Assembly (NCBI RefSeq): GCF_013283785.1
Contig: NZ_JABCPZ010000015.1
Span: 21,494-85,493, forward strand
Direction of reading: 5' to 3'
DNA from: Nonomuraea antri
GTDB lineage: Bacteria > Actinomycetota > Actinomycetes > Streptosporangiales > Streptosporangiaceae
DNA: 64,000 nt
In this document: positions 43,648 through 52,366 of the stretch, piece after piece
Position numbering within the stretch: position 1 is the stretch's first letter
Layout of the letters: each line of letters starts with the position of its first letter
Program-made: the position numbers and the translations under genes
Notes under the pieces: model-generated
Seen by the model: the letters and a program-made list of their open reading frames with translations, nothing else
Databases searched by the model: none
Told to the model about the DNA's origin: nothing

Positions 43648-45180
43648 ATGCGCCAGCTGACCCCCCTCGACGCGCAGTTCCTCAATGTCGAGTCGGAGAC
43701 CACCGCCGCCCACGTGGCGGGGCTGGCCGTGCTCGATCCGGCGGAGGGAGCGCTCACCAGGGAGTCGCTGGCGCAGCTGCTGCTGGCGCGCATGCATCTG
43801 GCGCCCGCGCTCGGCCTGCGGCTGGTGGAGGTGCCGCTGGGGCTGGACCATCCGTACTGGGCCGCCGATCCTGGCTTCGACCTCGCCCATCATCTGTTCG
43901 AGACGACGCTGCCCGCGCCTGGCGACGAGGGCGCGCTGGCCGACGTCGTGGCCGAGCTGCACGCCCGCAGGCTCGACCGGGCGCACCCGCTGTGGGAGAT
44001 GCACCTGATCCACGGGCTGCGCGGCGGCCGGGTCGCGCTCTACACGAAGGTGCACCACGCGGCCATCGACGGCGTTTCCGGCGCGGAGACCCTGGCCGCG
44101 CTGCTCGACCTCTCCCCCTGCCCGCCGCCACCACAGAACCCGCCGCAGAACCCGCAGAACCCGCCGCAGAACCCACCGCACTCCGCCGAAGCGGCGCGGC
44201 CGACGCAGAACGCGGCGCCCAGCCTGGCGAGCATGCTGGCGGGGGCGGCGGTCCGGACGTTCACGCATCCGGCCCGGGCCCTGCGCTCGGTCGTCCGGGC
44301 GGCCGGTGACCTGGACGCCATCCCGCTCGCCTCCGGCCTGCCCGGGGCGAGGCTGATCGCCAAGGCGGCGCGCGCGGTGGCGGGTGACGCGCATCCACGT
44401 CCCGAGCTGCCCAGTCTGTCCGTGCCGCGGACGCCGCTGAACGGCCCGATCAGCGGCCGCCGCCGGTTGTCGTTCGGCTCGGTGTCGTTCAAGGACGTCA
44501 GGAACCTGGCCAGGGCGCACGGCATGAGCGTCAACGACGTGGTGATGGCGCTGTGCACGTCGGCGCTGCGCTCGTGGTTGCGCGAGCGCGACGCGCTGCC
44601 CGCCGGGCCGCTGATCGCGGCGGTGCCCGTCGCGGTGCGCACGGGCGGCGCGCGAGAGGTGGTGGGCAACCAGATCTCGGCCATGGTCGCGCCGATGCCG
44701 ACGCACCTGCGCGATCCGCGGGAGCGGCTGCACGCGGTGGGCGCCGTGATGAGCCGGGCCAAGCGGCGTTTCGCGACGACGCGGGCGAGCTGGCTGCACG
44801 AGTTGTGCTCGCTGCTGCCGGCCCCGGTCGCCGGTCAGGTCACGCCGGCGATCTTCCGGCTGGCGGCGCTGGCGTTCCCGCCGATCAACCTGATCATCAG
44901 CAACGTGCCCGGCCCGCAGTTCCCGCTCTACCTGTGTGGCGGCCGGGTGTTGTCGTACTACCCGCTGTCGGTGCTGACCGACGTCAGCGGCGCGCTGAGC
45001 ATCACCTGCTTCTCCTACGACGGCATGCTCGATTTCGGCATCGTGGCCTGCCCGGAGCGCGTGGACGACGTCTGGGGCCTGCTCGGCCACCTGCGCGCGG
45101 CGCTGGACGAGCTGCTGCTAGACGAGGGAGTGGGCGATGAGTTCCGCCACGGCGTCGGGGTCGATCTGGTGGCCGGTTAA
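43648..45180 (+). CDS. Wax ester synthase/diacylglycerol acyltransferase (WS/DGAT)
   Basis: A 510-aa bifunctional acyltransferase that makes wax esters or triacylglycerol from acyl-CoA. The active-site motif HHAAIDG (HHxxxDG, about residues 138-144) is intact. The N-terminal RQLTPLDAQFLNVES and the C-terminal PPINLIISNVPGPQFPLYLCG segment (the NVPGP motif) are typical. A Pro/Asn/Gln-rich repeat (about 158-176) interrupts the N-terminal domain. It has a GAAAGGG ribosome-binding site. Its last 63 bp overlap the convergent TetR gene. Storage lipid genes of this family are common in actinomycetes. Confidence 0.9.
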   Translation: MRQLTPLDAQFLNVESETTAAHVAGLAVLDPAEGALTRESLAQLLLARMHLAPALGLRLVEVPLGLDHPYWAADPGFDLAHHLFETTLPAPGDEGALADVVAELHARRLDRAHPLWEMHLIHGLRGGRVALYTKVHHAAIDGVSGAETLAALLDLSPCPPPPQNPPQNPQNPPQNPPHSAEAARPTQNAAPSLASMLAGAAVRTFTHPARALRSVVRAAGDLDAIPLASGLPGARLIAKAARAVAGDAHPRPELPSLSVPRTPLNGPISGRRRLSFGSVSFKDVRNLARAHGMSVNDVVMALCTSALRSWLRERDALPAGPLIAAVPVAVRTGGAREVVGNQISAMVAPMPTHLRDPRERLHAVGAVMSRAKRRFATTRASWLHELCSLLPAPVAGQVTPAIFRLAALAFPPINLIISNVPGPQFPLYLCGGRVLSYYPLSVLTDVSGALSITCFSYDGMLDFGIVACPERVDDVWGLLGHLRAALDELLLDEGVGDEFRHGVGVDLVAG

Positions 45181-45663
45181 CTGGCAGAGGTTCTCCTGGT
45201 AGAGCAGGACGGCGGCGAACGTGGCCGCCGCCACCTCCAGCCTGGCGGCGTCGCCGCGGGCGCCGGGCAGCGCCAGTTCGAGCGCGAACCTGGCGCGCCT
45301 GATCAGCTCGCCGTTGAGCCGGCCCAGCCGGTCCTTGACCGAGCCGTGGGTGTCGGCCTCGCGGAACAGGATGCGCCGCATCGCCGGTGAGGCGCGCAGC
45401 GGAAGCCGGCGCGCCAGCTTCGACAGCGTGCGTGCCGGGTCGCCGGGCACCGCGTCGACGTCGCGGTCCTCCTCGACGAGGGTGCGTTCGTCCACGAGCG
45501 CCACCAGGACGTCGATCTTGCGCGGGAAGTAGTGGAACACCAGCCCCTTGGGCACGTGGGCGAGCCTGGCGATGACCGCGGTCGGCGTGGCCTCGTAGCC
45601 ACCGCCGGCGAACAACTCCTCGGCCGCGTCCAGGATGCGCGTGCGCGCGTCACCGATCACCAC
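45118..45663 (-). CDS. TetR/AcrR family transcriptional regulator
   Basis: About 181 aa with the N-terminal helix-turn-helix ARTRILDAAEELFAGGGYEATPTAVIARLAHVPKGLVFHYFPRKIDVL; the GLVFHYF recognition helix is a TetR hallmark. The rest should bind a ligand. Tandem GTG codons at 45663 and 45660 are the likely starts. It overlaps the end of the WS/DGAT gene by 63 bp on the opposite strand and is divergent from a second TetR gene. Target and ligand are unknown; the lipid acyltransferase is a possible target. Confidence 0.88.
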   Translation of the reverse strand: MVIGDARTRILDAAEELFAGGGYEATPTAVIARLAHVPKGLVFHYFPRKIDVLVALVDERTLVEEDRDVDAVPGDPARTLSKLARRLPLRASPAMRRILFREADTHGSVKDRLGRLNGELIRRARFALELALPGARGDAARLEVAAATFAAVLLYQENLCQLTGHQIDPDAVAELIAHSLV

Positions 45664-45747
45664 AGCTCGAACCCTAACGCGACCTGCGCATACATCGCCA
45701 TGCCGGGAAGGCGAGAGGCCCGTGCCCGCACTCGTTGACACTCTCTT

Positions 45748-45792
45748 GTATCGTTTGAGACGAAAATGTCGCAACTGATACGAGGATGTATC
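45748..45792. promoter_or_regulatory. Candidate TetR operator region with GTATC half-sites
   Basis: GTATC at 45748-45752, its complement GATAC at 45777-45781 and GTATC at 45788-45792 lie in the leader of the TetR-MFS operon. A further imperfect palindrome TCGTTTGAGACGA is at 45751-45763. The last half-site overlaps the ribosome-binding region, so binding would block expression of the regulator and pump. Confidence 0.4.
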
Positions 45793-45793
45793 G

Positions 45794-46366
45794 ATGATGA
45801 CAAGCCGTGACCAGATCATGACCGCGGCGATCCAGCACTTGAACGAGGACCCGACCGCGTCGATGGCGCGGCTCGCGGAGGCGGTCGGAGTCAGCCGGGC
45901 CACCCTGCACCGGCACTTCAGCAGCCGCGAGGAGCTGATGATCGCCCTCGGCCACCGCGCGCTGGAGCAGTGGAGCCAGGTCCAGCGGGCCGCGGGCATC
46001 ATCGACGCGGCGGCCTCGGCCGATCCCGCGGCCATCGAGCGTGCCCTCGGCGACCTACTGACCGGCCTGATCGAGGTCGCCGACGCCTACGGCTTCGGGC
46101 TCACCGACCACGCCATGGCGGTCAATCCAGACCTGCTGCGCCGCTCCGACGAGCTGGAGGAGCACGAGATCGCGCTGTTCGCCGCCGCCCAGCGGGCCGG
46201 GCTGCTGCACGCGAGCCTGCCCCCGCGCTGGGTAAGCAACGTGGTGTACGGCCTGCTCGTGGCCGTGCGCGAGAGCCTGCGGCGCGGCGACGTGGCCCGC
46301 AGGGACGTCCCCCGGCTGCTCATCGACACCTTCCTGCACGGCACCGCACCTCGGGGGAACTCATGA
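45794..46366 (+). CDS. TetR/AcrR family regulator of an adjacent MFS pump
   Basis: A 190-aa TetR-type regulator. The helix-turn-helix is SRDQIMTAAIQHLNEDPTASMARLAEAVGVSRATLHRHFSSREEL, with the RATLHRHF recognition helix. The start ATG 45794 has GAGG 8 nt upstream; ATG 45797 is the next codon. The stop codon overlaps the MFS start (ATGA), so the two genes are translationally coupled. It is most likely the local repressor of the pump, acting at the GTATC half-site region in its own leader. Confidence 0.9.
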   Translation: MMTSRDQIMTAAIQHLNEDPTASMARLAEAVGVSRATLHRHFSSREELMIALGHRALEQWSQVQRAAGIIDAAASADPAAIERALGDLLTGLIEVADAYGFGLTDHAMAVNPDLLRRSDELEEHEIALFAAAQRAGLLHASLPPRWVSNVVYGLLVAVRESLRRGDVARRDVPRLLIDTFLHGTAPRGNS

Positions 46367-47874
46367 CGACCACCGCCTCGCCGGTCTCCACCCGCCGCCG
46401 CTGGGCGGGCTTGGCCGTGTTGTCGGCGAGCCTGCTGCTCGTCGTCATGGACATGACGGTGCTGAACGTGGCGCTGCCCGCGATCACCGAGGCGCTCAAG
46501 CCGGGCAGCATCGAGCTGCTGTGGATGGTGGACGTCTACGCGCTGGTCCTGTCCGGTCTGCTGGTCACGGTGAGCGCGCTGGGCGACCGGTGGGGGCGCA
46601 AGCGCATGCTGCTGACCGGGTTCGCCGTCTTCGGCGTGGCCTCGCTGGCGATCCTGGTGGCCGAGTCGCCGGCCGCGGTGATCGCGGTGCGCGCGCTGCT
46701 CGGCGTCGGCGGTGCGATGATCATGCCGTCCACGCTGTCCATGATCAGGAACCTGTTCACCGACCCGCGCGAGCGGGCCACCGCGCTCGGCGTGTGGGCG
46801 GCGATGGCCGCGGTCGGCGGCGCGCTCGGCCCGATCCTGGGCGGCTTCCTGCTGGAGCACTTCAGCTGGCACGCCGCGTTCCTGGTGAACGTGCCGGTCA
46901 TGATCGTGGCGATCGTGGCCGGCCTGATCCTGCTGCCCGAGTCGCGCAACCCGAACCCCGGCCGCTGGGACGCCCTGGGCACGCTGCTGTCGATCGTCGG
47001 CATGGTGTCGCTGGTCTACGCGATCAAGTACTTCGGCAAGGACGGCATCACCGACCCCGGCGCGCTGGCCGGGACCGCGATCGCCGCGCTCACGCTGGGC
47101 TGGTTCATCGTGCGCTGCCTGCGCAGGCCGGACCCGCTGCTGGAGATCAGGCTGCTGCGCAACGGCGCGTTCTCCTCGGGGGTGGTGGCGGCGCTGGCCA
47201 CGTCGATCGCGATGGCCGCGGTGATGTTGCTGATGGCGCAGTGGATGCAGCTCGTGCAGGGCTACTCGCCGCTGGAGACCGGGGTGCGGCTGCTGCCCGC
47301 CGCGATCGCCGCGCTGATCGCCTCGCCGCTGGCCCCGGCGCTGGCCCACCGCATCGGCGCGCGCGTGGTGCTGGCCGGCGGGCTGGCCATCGCCGGGCTC
47401 GGCTTCCTGGTGCTCTTCCTGGCGCCGCACCCGCTGAGCTACGGGCCGGTGGCGGCCATGCTGGTGCTGATCGGCGTCGGTGAGGGCGCGCTGGCGATCG
47501 CCTCGGCGGTCATCATGTCCGGCACGCCGGCCGCCAAGTCGGGCAGCGCCGCGGCGATCGAGGAGACCAGCTACGAGCTGGGCGGCGCGCTCGGCGTGGC
47601 CGTGCTGGGCAGCGTCGCGGCCGCCGTCTACCGTGACGAGCTGGGCTATCGCGGCCCGTCCGCCGGGATCGCCAGTGAGTCGCTGGGCGCGGCGCTCGAC
47701 GTGGCCAGCGACCTGGGATCGGCAGGGACCCGGCTGGCCGCGCAGGCCAAGACGGCCTTCACCGACTCACTCGTGCTCACCAGCGGCGCGGGCGCGGCGC
47801 TGATGCTGGTCGCCGCGCTGGCGATCTGGCTGCTCACCCCGCGCGGGCTCAGCCTGGCCGCCACCCATCACTGA
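46363..47874 (+). CDS. MFS drug exporter, DHA2 (14-TM, QacA/EmrB-like) family
   Basis: A 503-aa membrane protein with about 14 hydrophobic helices. Motif A reads GDRWGRKRMLL, the DHA2 motif is seen in LVVMDMTVLNVALPAI (membrane-embedded Asp, motif D1), and motif C-like LGPILGGFLLEHFSWHAAFLVNVP is complete. Such proton antiporters export cationic drugs, dyes or antibiotics. It is coupled to the TetR gene upstream by a 4-bp overlap. Its last 7 bp overlap the convergent esterase gene. The physiological substrate is not evident; no biosynthetic genes touch it. Confidence 0.9.
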   Translation: MTTTASPVSTRRRWAGLAVLSASLLLVVMDMTVLNVALPAITEALKPGSIELLWMVDVYALVLSGLLVTVSALGDRWGRKRMLLTGFAVFGVASLAILVAESPAAVIAVRALLGVGGAMIMPSTLSMIRNLFTDPRERATALGVWAAMAAVGGALGPILGGFLLEHFSWHAAFLVNVPVMIVAIVAGLILLPESRNPNPGRWDALGTLLSIVGMVSLVYAIKYFGKDGITDPGALAGTAIAALTLGWFIVRCLRRPDPLLEIRLLRNGAFSSGVVAALATSIAMAAVMLLMAQWMQLVQGYSPLETGVRLLPAAIAALIASPLAPALAHRIGARVVLAGGLAIAGLGFLVLFLAPHPLSYGPVAAMLVLIGVGEGALAIASAVIMSGTPAAKSGSAAAIEETSYELGGALGVAVLGSVAAAVYRDELGYRGPSAGIASESLGAALDVASDLGSAGTRLAAQAKTAFTDSLVLTSGAGAALMLVAALAIWLLTPRGLSLAATHH

Positions 47875-48830
47875 ACGCCGATCGCCTTCTTCAGCATCGG
47901 GTACGCCCGGTGCAGCTCCTTCTGCCAGAACGCGTGGTTGTGCCCGCCGCGGTAGAAGTGGGTGCGCACCGGGATGCCCAGCTCGCCGAGCCGTCCCACG
48001 AACGCCCTGGCCGCCCGGCCGGCCAGGTCCTCCACCAGGTCGCCAGAGCCGGCGGCGACGTAGAGCGCGACGCCCTTGAGCTCGGCGGCCCGGTGGTACG
48101 GGTTGTGTGCCCGCCAGATGTCGCGTTGTTCGTCCGGGTCGCCCCAGATGCGCTTCCAGTCGGTGCCGAAGCAGCCGATCGTGGTGCCGGCCATGACGGC
48201 CTGCGGCACGCCGGGTTCGAGTATGTGCACCGCCCCGCTGAACGAGGCCGCCGCGCGGAAGTGGCCCTCGGCGGCGTACAGCATGGCGCCCTGGCCGCCC
48301 ATCGAGTAGCCCGCCACCGCCCGCCGGTCGCCGGCCCGGTACCGGGATTCGAGCAGCGGCAGCAGTTCACGCAGGTGGTAGGTCTCCCAGGCCGGGGCGC
48401 CGCCGTCGCCGCCGTTCCACCAGTCTGAGTAGCTGCCGCACTTGCCGCCGTCGGGCATCACCACCATGACGCCGTCGTCGCGGGTGAGCGCGTCCACGTC
48501 GGTCCTGGCGGTCCAGGAGGTGTGGTCGTCCAGGCCGCCGTGCAGCAGCCACAACACCGGCCAGTCGGGGCGGGTCTCCCAGCCGTCCGGCAGCAGCAGC
48601 CGTACGCGGGTGGTGGCGCCGAGCGCGGCCGACCTGATCGTCAGCTCCATCCTGCGCGCGTCGAGCCGCCGCTCACCGACGACCGGGTCGGGCGTTTCCA
48701 CCGCGGAGGGTTTCGGTCGCGGCGTGTCGCCGGCGTTGAATCGGACCGCCAGGATCGCCGCCAGGACCACCAGGAACAAGCCGCCGGCGACAAGCGCACC
48801 GATCAGGCATCCGCGTAATCGGGGCGCCAT
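47868..48830 (-). CDS. Exported alpha/beta-hydrolase esterase (antigen 85/esterase D-like)
   Basis: A 320-aa protein with an N-terminal membrane anchor or uncleaved signal (CLIGALVAGGLFLVVLAAILAV, about residues 8-29). The esterase domain has VLWLLHGGLDDHTSW, the nucleophile elbow GYSMGGQGAM (Ser near 175), the SYSDWWNG segment and a C-terminal HFYRGGHNHAFW carrying the catalytic histidine. This layout matches the antigen 85/mycolyltransferase-esterase D superfamily. The ATG at 48830 has AAGGAGG upstream. It is divergent from an aldo/keto reductase. The substrate outside the membrane is unknown. Confidence 0.85.
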   Translation of the reverse strand: MAPRLRGCLIGALVAGGLFLVVLAAILAVRFNAGDTPRPKPSAVETPDPVVGERRLDARRMELTIRSAALGATTRVRLLLPDGWETRPDWPVLWLLHGGLDDHTSWTARTDVDALTRDDGVMVVMPDGGKCGSYSDWWNGGDGGAPAWETYHLRELLPLLESRYRAGDRRAVAGYSMGGQGAMLYAAEGHFRAAASFSGAVHILEPGVPQAVMAGTTIGCFGTDWKRIWGDPDEQRDIWRAHNPYHRAAELKGVALYVAAGSGDLVEDLAGRAARAFVGRLGELGIPVRTHFYRGGHNHAFWQKELHRAYPMLKKAIGVQ

Positions 48831-48866
48831 CGCAGCCTCCTTGTTGGATGCGCGGATAATAGCCGC

Positions 48867-49814
48867 ATGAGATCGATAGGCACCACGGACCTGTCCGTTT
48901 TCCCGATTTCGCTCGGTACCAATGTCTTCGGGTGGACGGCGGACCGCGACACGTCCTTCGCCGTGCTCGACGCGTACGTCGACGGCGGCGGCAACTTCAT
49001 CGACACGGCCGACGTGTATCCGGCGTGGGAGACGGGAGAGTCCACGGCGGAGATGATCATCGGCGAGTGGCTGGCCAAGCGGCACAACCGCGACTCGCTC
49101 GTCCTGGCCACCAAGGTCGGCATGCTGGAGGGCCTGCGGGGGCTGGCCCCGGCGACCATCCGCACGGCGGTGGAGAACTCGCTGCGCCGCCTCGGCACCG
49201 ACTACCTCGACCTGTACTGGGCGCACTTCGACGACGCCGACACGCCCATGGCCGAGTCGCTGGGCGCCTTCGACGCGCTGGTGCGCGAGGGCAAGGTGCG
49301 CCACGTCGGCGCGTCCAACCACACCGCCGAGCGGCTCACCGAGGCGCTGCGGATCTCCGAGGAGGAGGGACTGGTCAGATACGCGGCGCTGCAGCAGCCG
49401 TACAACCTGGTCGAGCGCGGGTACGAGGGGCCGCTGCGCGACGTGGTCACCGAGGCCGGGCTGGGCAGCACCCCGTACTACGGGCTCGCCCGCGGCTTCC
49501 TGACCGGCAAGTACCGGCCCGGCGTCACCATCGACAGCCCGCGCGCGGCCAAGGCGGCCGAATACCTGCACACCGAGCACGGGCCGCGCACGCTGGAGGC
49601 GCTGGCCAAGGTGGCCGCCGAGCAGGAGGTGGAGCCGGCCACGGTGGCGCTGGCCTGGCTGGCCGCGCAGCCGACGATCACCGCGCCGATCGCCAGCGCG
49701 CGCAACGTGGAGCAGTTGCGGCCGCTGCTGGCCGCCGCCGAGCTGGAGCTGACGGCCGAGGAGCTGGCACTCCTCGACGCGGCCTCCCGCCAGGAGCCCC
49801 GGCCGGAGTCCTGA
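48867..49814 (+). CDS. Aldo/keto reductase
   Basis: A 315-aa AKR barrel. FIDTADVYPAWETGES (catalytic Asp and Tyr, about residues 45-60), LVLATKVG (Lys) and LYWAHFDD (His) make up the active site, and TAPIASARNVEQL binds the NADPH phosphate. It is related to but not close to the other AKR at 29934. The ATG at 48867 lies 36 bp from the divergent esterase start, so a bidirectional promoter is likely. It is convergent with the prenyl synthase gene, and a hairpin separates them. Confidence 0.88.
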   Translation: MRSIGTTDLSVFPISLGTNVFGWTADRDTSFAVLDAYVDGGGNFIDTADVYPAWETGESTAEMIIGEWLAKRHNRDSLVLATKVGMLEGLRGLAPATIRTAVENSLRRLGTDYLDLYWAHFDDADTPMAESLGAFDALVREGKVRHVGASNHTAERLTEALRISEEEGLVRYAALQQPYNLVERGYEGPLRDVVTEAGLGSTPYYGLARGFLTGKYRPGVTIDSPRAAKAAEYLHTEHGPRTLEALAKVAAEQEVEPATVALAWLAAQPTITAPIASARNVEQLRPLLAAAELELTAEELALLDAASRQEPRPES

Positions 49815-49838
49815 CGCGAGCCGGGTCCTGACGCCGCC

Positions 49839-49859
49839 CACCGGGCTCCGGCCCGGGTG
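49839..49859. terminator. Hairpin between convergent aldo/keto reductase and prenyl synthase genes
   Basis: CACCGGGC, loop TCCG, then GCCCGGGTG form an 8-bp stem with one bulged G. It lies in the 49-bp gap between two converging stops and probably ends transcription from both sides. Confidence 0.5.
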
Positions 49860-49863
49860 CGGC

Positions 49864-50898
49864 TCAGGAGATGCGGTCGACCAGGGAGGCGAACAGGTCT
49901 CGCAGGTCGGCGGCGTCCGGCAGGCACTCGTCCATGGTCTGCTCGGCCGACGACAGGTAGCGCTCGGCCAGGGCCAGTGACGCCGTCCGCCCGCCTGCCT
50001 CGTCCACGAGGCAGGCGGCGCGGCGCAGGCTCGCGTCGTCGGCCGCGCCCGAGGCCAGGAGCGCGCCCAGCTCGTGGGCGGCCTGGCCGCCCGAGGCCAG
50101 CGCGGCCAGGACGGGCAGCGTCTTCTTGTCGCGCCGCAGGTCGCTGTGCACGGGTTTGCCGGTGACGAGCGGATCGCCCCAGATGCCGAGCACGTCGTCG
50201 GCGATCTGGAAGGCCACGCCGAGGTCCCTGCCCAGGCCCCACATGCGTTCGGCCAGCTCGGGAGCGCCGCCCAGGGCCACGCCGATCGCCGCGGCGGCGC
50301 CCAGCAGCCCGCCCGTCTTGCCCGCGGCCATCCGGGTGTACTCCTCGACGGTGACGGCGTTCGGGCCGCTCCACGGGCGGTTCTCGAACGCCATGTCCGC
50401 CGTCTGCCCCTGCACCAGCTCGACCAGGGCCCGCGACAGGTACGTCATCGCCGCGGGCGCGCTCGCCAGCTGCTTGACGGCCAGCGCCAGCAGCGCGTCG
50501 CCGGCCAGCAGCGCCGGTCCGACGCCGTAGGCCTTCCACAGCGCCTCGCGGTGCCTGCGCTGCTCGTCGCGGTCGATGATGTCGTCGTGCACCAGCGAGA
50601 ACGCGTGCACCAGCTCCACCGCCACCGCCCCGGGCAACGCGGACTCGGCGCTGCCGCCGACCGCCTCGGCGCCGAGCAGCACGACGGCCGGGCGCAGGCC
50701 CTTGCCGCCCGCTCCCCCGGCGGCTACCCCGTGCGGCCGCCCGTCGGCGTCCGACCAGCCGAGCGTGAACGCGGCCATCCTGGCGCTCCACGGATGCAGG
50801 ACGGAGACCGCCTCGCGGAGCGCGGGTTCGACCAGCCTCCGGCAACGGGCGACGGCGTCACCACCGGACCTGGCGGCGGCCGGCCGGCCGAGATTCAT
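49864..50898 (-). CDS. Polyprenyl diphosphate synthase (GGPP synthase-like) of the diterpenoid locus
   Basis: A 344-aa trans-isoprenyl diphosphate synthase. The first Asp-rich motif is LVHDDIIDRDEQRR (DDxxD, about residues 103-116) and the second is FQIADDVLGIWGD (about 231-243); the GKGLRP substrate site is at about 65-70. Length and layout fit actinobacterial GGPP synthases, though chain length depends on residues before the first motif and is not certain. It supplies the C20 precursor to the two cyclases on the opposite strand. It is divergent from the P450 gene, with a candidate promoter in the gap. Confidence 0.88.
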   Translation of the reverse strand: MNLGRPAAARSGGDAVARCRRLVEPALREAVSVLHPWSARMAAFTLGWSDADGRPHGVAAGGAGGKGLRPAVVLLGAEAVGGSAESALPGAVAVELVHAFSLVHDDIIDRDEQRRHREALWKAYGVGPALLAGDALLALAVKQLASAPAAMTYLSRALVELVQGQTADMAFENRPWSGPNAVTVEEYTRMAAGKTGGLLGAAAAIGVALGGAPELAERMWGLGRDLGVAFQIADDVLGIWGDPLVTGKPVHSDLRRDKKTLPVLAALASGGQAAHELGALLASGAADDASLRRAACLVDEAGGRTASLALAERYLSSAEQTMDECLPDAADLRDLFASLVDRIS

Positions 50899-50922
50899 GG
50901 GCGCTCCAACCTTCGATCGATC

Positions 50923-50951
50923 TTGAATCTAATAGGTGATCATGTGATACT
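50923..50951 (+). promoter_or_regulatory. Candidate promoter for the P450-cyclase operon
   Basis: TTGAAT (50923-50928) and GATACT (50946-50951) are separated by 17 bp in the AT-rich gap between the divergent prenyl synthase and P450 genes. Spacing and sequence fit a housekeeping sigma-factor promoter reading rightwards. Confidence 0.4.
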
Positions 50952-51016
50952 CCACCCCGAAGATTAACTTTTGTCAGGAAATGTCCGTCCCTTGGGATGG
51001 ACGCGATGGAGGTCGC

Positions 51017-52366
51017 GTGCCCAGGGGTTCCGAGCGGGTGCTCGCCGCCAGGACACTGTCGTTCCTGAACGCCTTCATGCGTGATCCACGCACGCCGGTC
51101 CGCGCGTTCGAGCGGGTCAGCGCCGAGGCGAACGGCGAGGTCGTCCGGCTGAACATGGGGCCGTTCCGGCCGTACCTGATCACCCACCCCGATCACGTGC
51201 AGCACGTGCTGAAGACCAACCAGCCCAACTACCTGCGGGCCGGGATGTTCTGGGACCCGCTCTACCCGCTGCTCGGCCAGAGCATTCTGACCGACGGCGA
51301 GACCTGGTCGGCGGCCAGGAAGATCATGCAGCCGATGTTCACCGCCAAGTACATCAACACGCTCACCGAGCAGATGTCGGCCGTGCTCAACGAGCTCATC
51401 GACACCAGGATGGTCGCCGGCACGCCGTTCAACGTGGCCGAGGGCATGTCCGTCCTGATCCATCCCACGATGGTGCGGCTGTTCCTGGGCGCGACGATCT
51501 CCGACGGCGACATCGCGCGGCTCGTGCCCGCCTACGACACCGGCGCCACGTCCCGGTCGATCCGGCTGCTGCTGCCGTTCGTGCCCGAGCGCTTCCCGCT
51601 GCCCGGCGACCGCGCGTTCAGGCGGGCGACCAGGATCATCGACGAGGTCGTCTACCCGCGCATCACCCACGCCAAGGAACGCGACGAGAGCGACGGCCGC
51701 GACCTGGTCTCACTGCTGTGGCAGGCCAGGAAGGGCGAGGCGGACGCGGACCGGCAGGTCCGCGACGACATGGTCAGCGTGCACGCCGCCGCGACCGAGA
51801 CCACCGCCATCGCCATGGCCTGGGTCTGGCCGGTGCTGGACGAGCATCCCGAGATCGCCGCCCGCGTGTACGAGGAGATCGACCGGGTCATCGGCGACGG
51901 GCCGGTCACCATCGCGCACCTGGACGAGCTGACCTACCTGCGGGCCTTCATCGACGAGCTGGTCCGCATGTATCCGCCGGGCTGGATCATCCCGCGCCGG
52001 GCGATGACCGACGACGTGGTCGGCGGGGTGCGGATCCCGGCCGGCTCGACCGTGGTGATCAGCCCGTACCTGTCGCATCGGCTGCCGGAGTTCTGGGAGC
52101 GGCCGCTGGAGTTCGACCCCGAGCGTTTCGCGCCGGGCCGCGAACGCGGGCGGCACCCGTACGCCTACTTCCCCTTCGGCGGCGGGCCGCACGTCTGCCT
52201 GGGCAAGTACCTGTTCCTCATGGAGGCGAAGGTGATCATCGCCGGGATCCTCAGCAAGTACCGACCGGTGCTGCACGCGAACGGTCCCGTCACGCCGCGC
52301 CTGGCGTCGTCGCTGCGGCCCAACCACGACCTGGCCATGACGCTCGTCCCGGCGGGCAGGCGATGA
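51017..52366 (+). CDS. Cytochrome P450 of the diterpenoid locus
   Basis: About 449 aa. The I-helix oxygen-binding motif is HAAATETTAIAM, the K-helix ExxR is DELVRM, and the heme-binding loop is FPFGGGPHVCLGKYL with the axial cysteine. The GTG at 51017 is preferred because GGAGG lies 4 nt upstream; an ATG at 50981 would add 12 residues but its AGGA is too close. The stop overlaps the class I cyclase start (ATGA). It should hydroxylate or oxidise the diterpene made by the next two enzymes; redox partners are not encoded nearby. Confidence 0.92.
   Translation: MPRGSERVLAARTLSFLNAFMRDPRTPVRAFERVSAEANGEVVRLNMGPFRPYLITHPDHVQHVLKTNQPNYLRAGMFWDPLYPLLGQSILTDGETWSAARKIMQPMFTAKYINTLTEQMSAVLNELIDTRMVAGTPFNVAEGMSVLIHPTMVRLFLGATISDGDIARLVPAYDTGATSRSIRLLLPFVPERFPLPGDRAFRRATRIIDEVVYPRITHAKERDESDGRDLVSLLWQARKGEADADRQVRDDMVSVHAAATETTAIAMAWVWPVLDEHPEIAARVYEEIDRVIGDGPVTIAHLDELTYLRAFIDELVRMYPPGWIIPRRAMTDDVVGGVRIPAGSTVVISPYLSHRLPEFWERPLEFDPERFAPGRERGRHPYAYFPFGGGPHVCLGKYLFLMEAKVIIAGILSKYRPVLHANGPVTPRLASSLRPNHDLAMTLVPAGRR

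Noticed and set aside
45735..45740. Perfect TTGACA upstream of the TetR-MFS operon as a -35 box
   Set aside because: No acceptable -10 hexamer lies 16-19 bp downstream, so it is not listed as a promoter.
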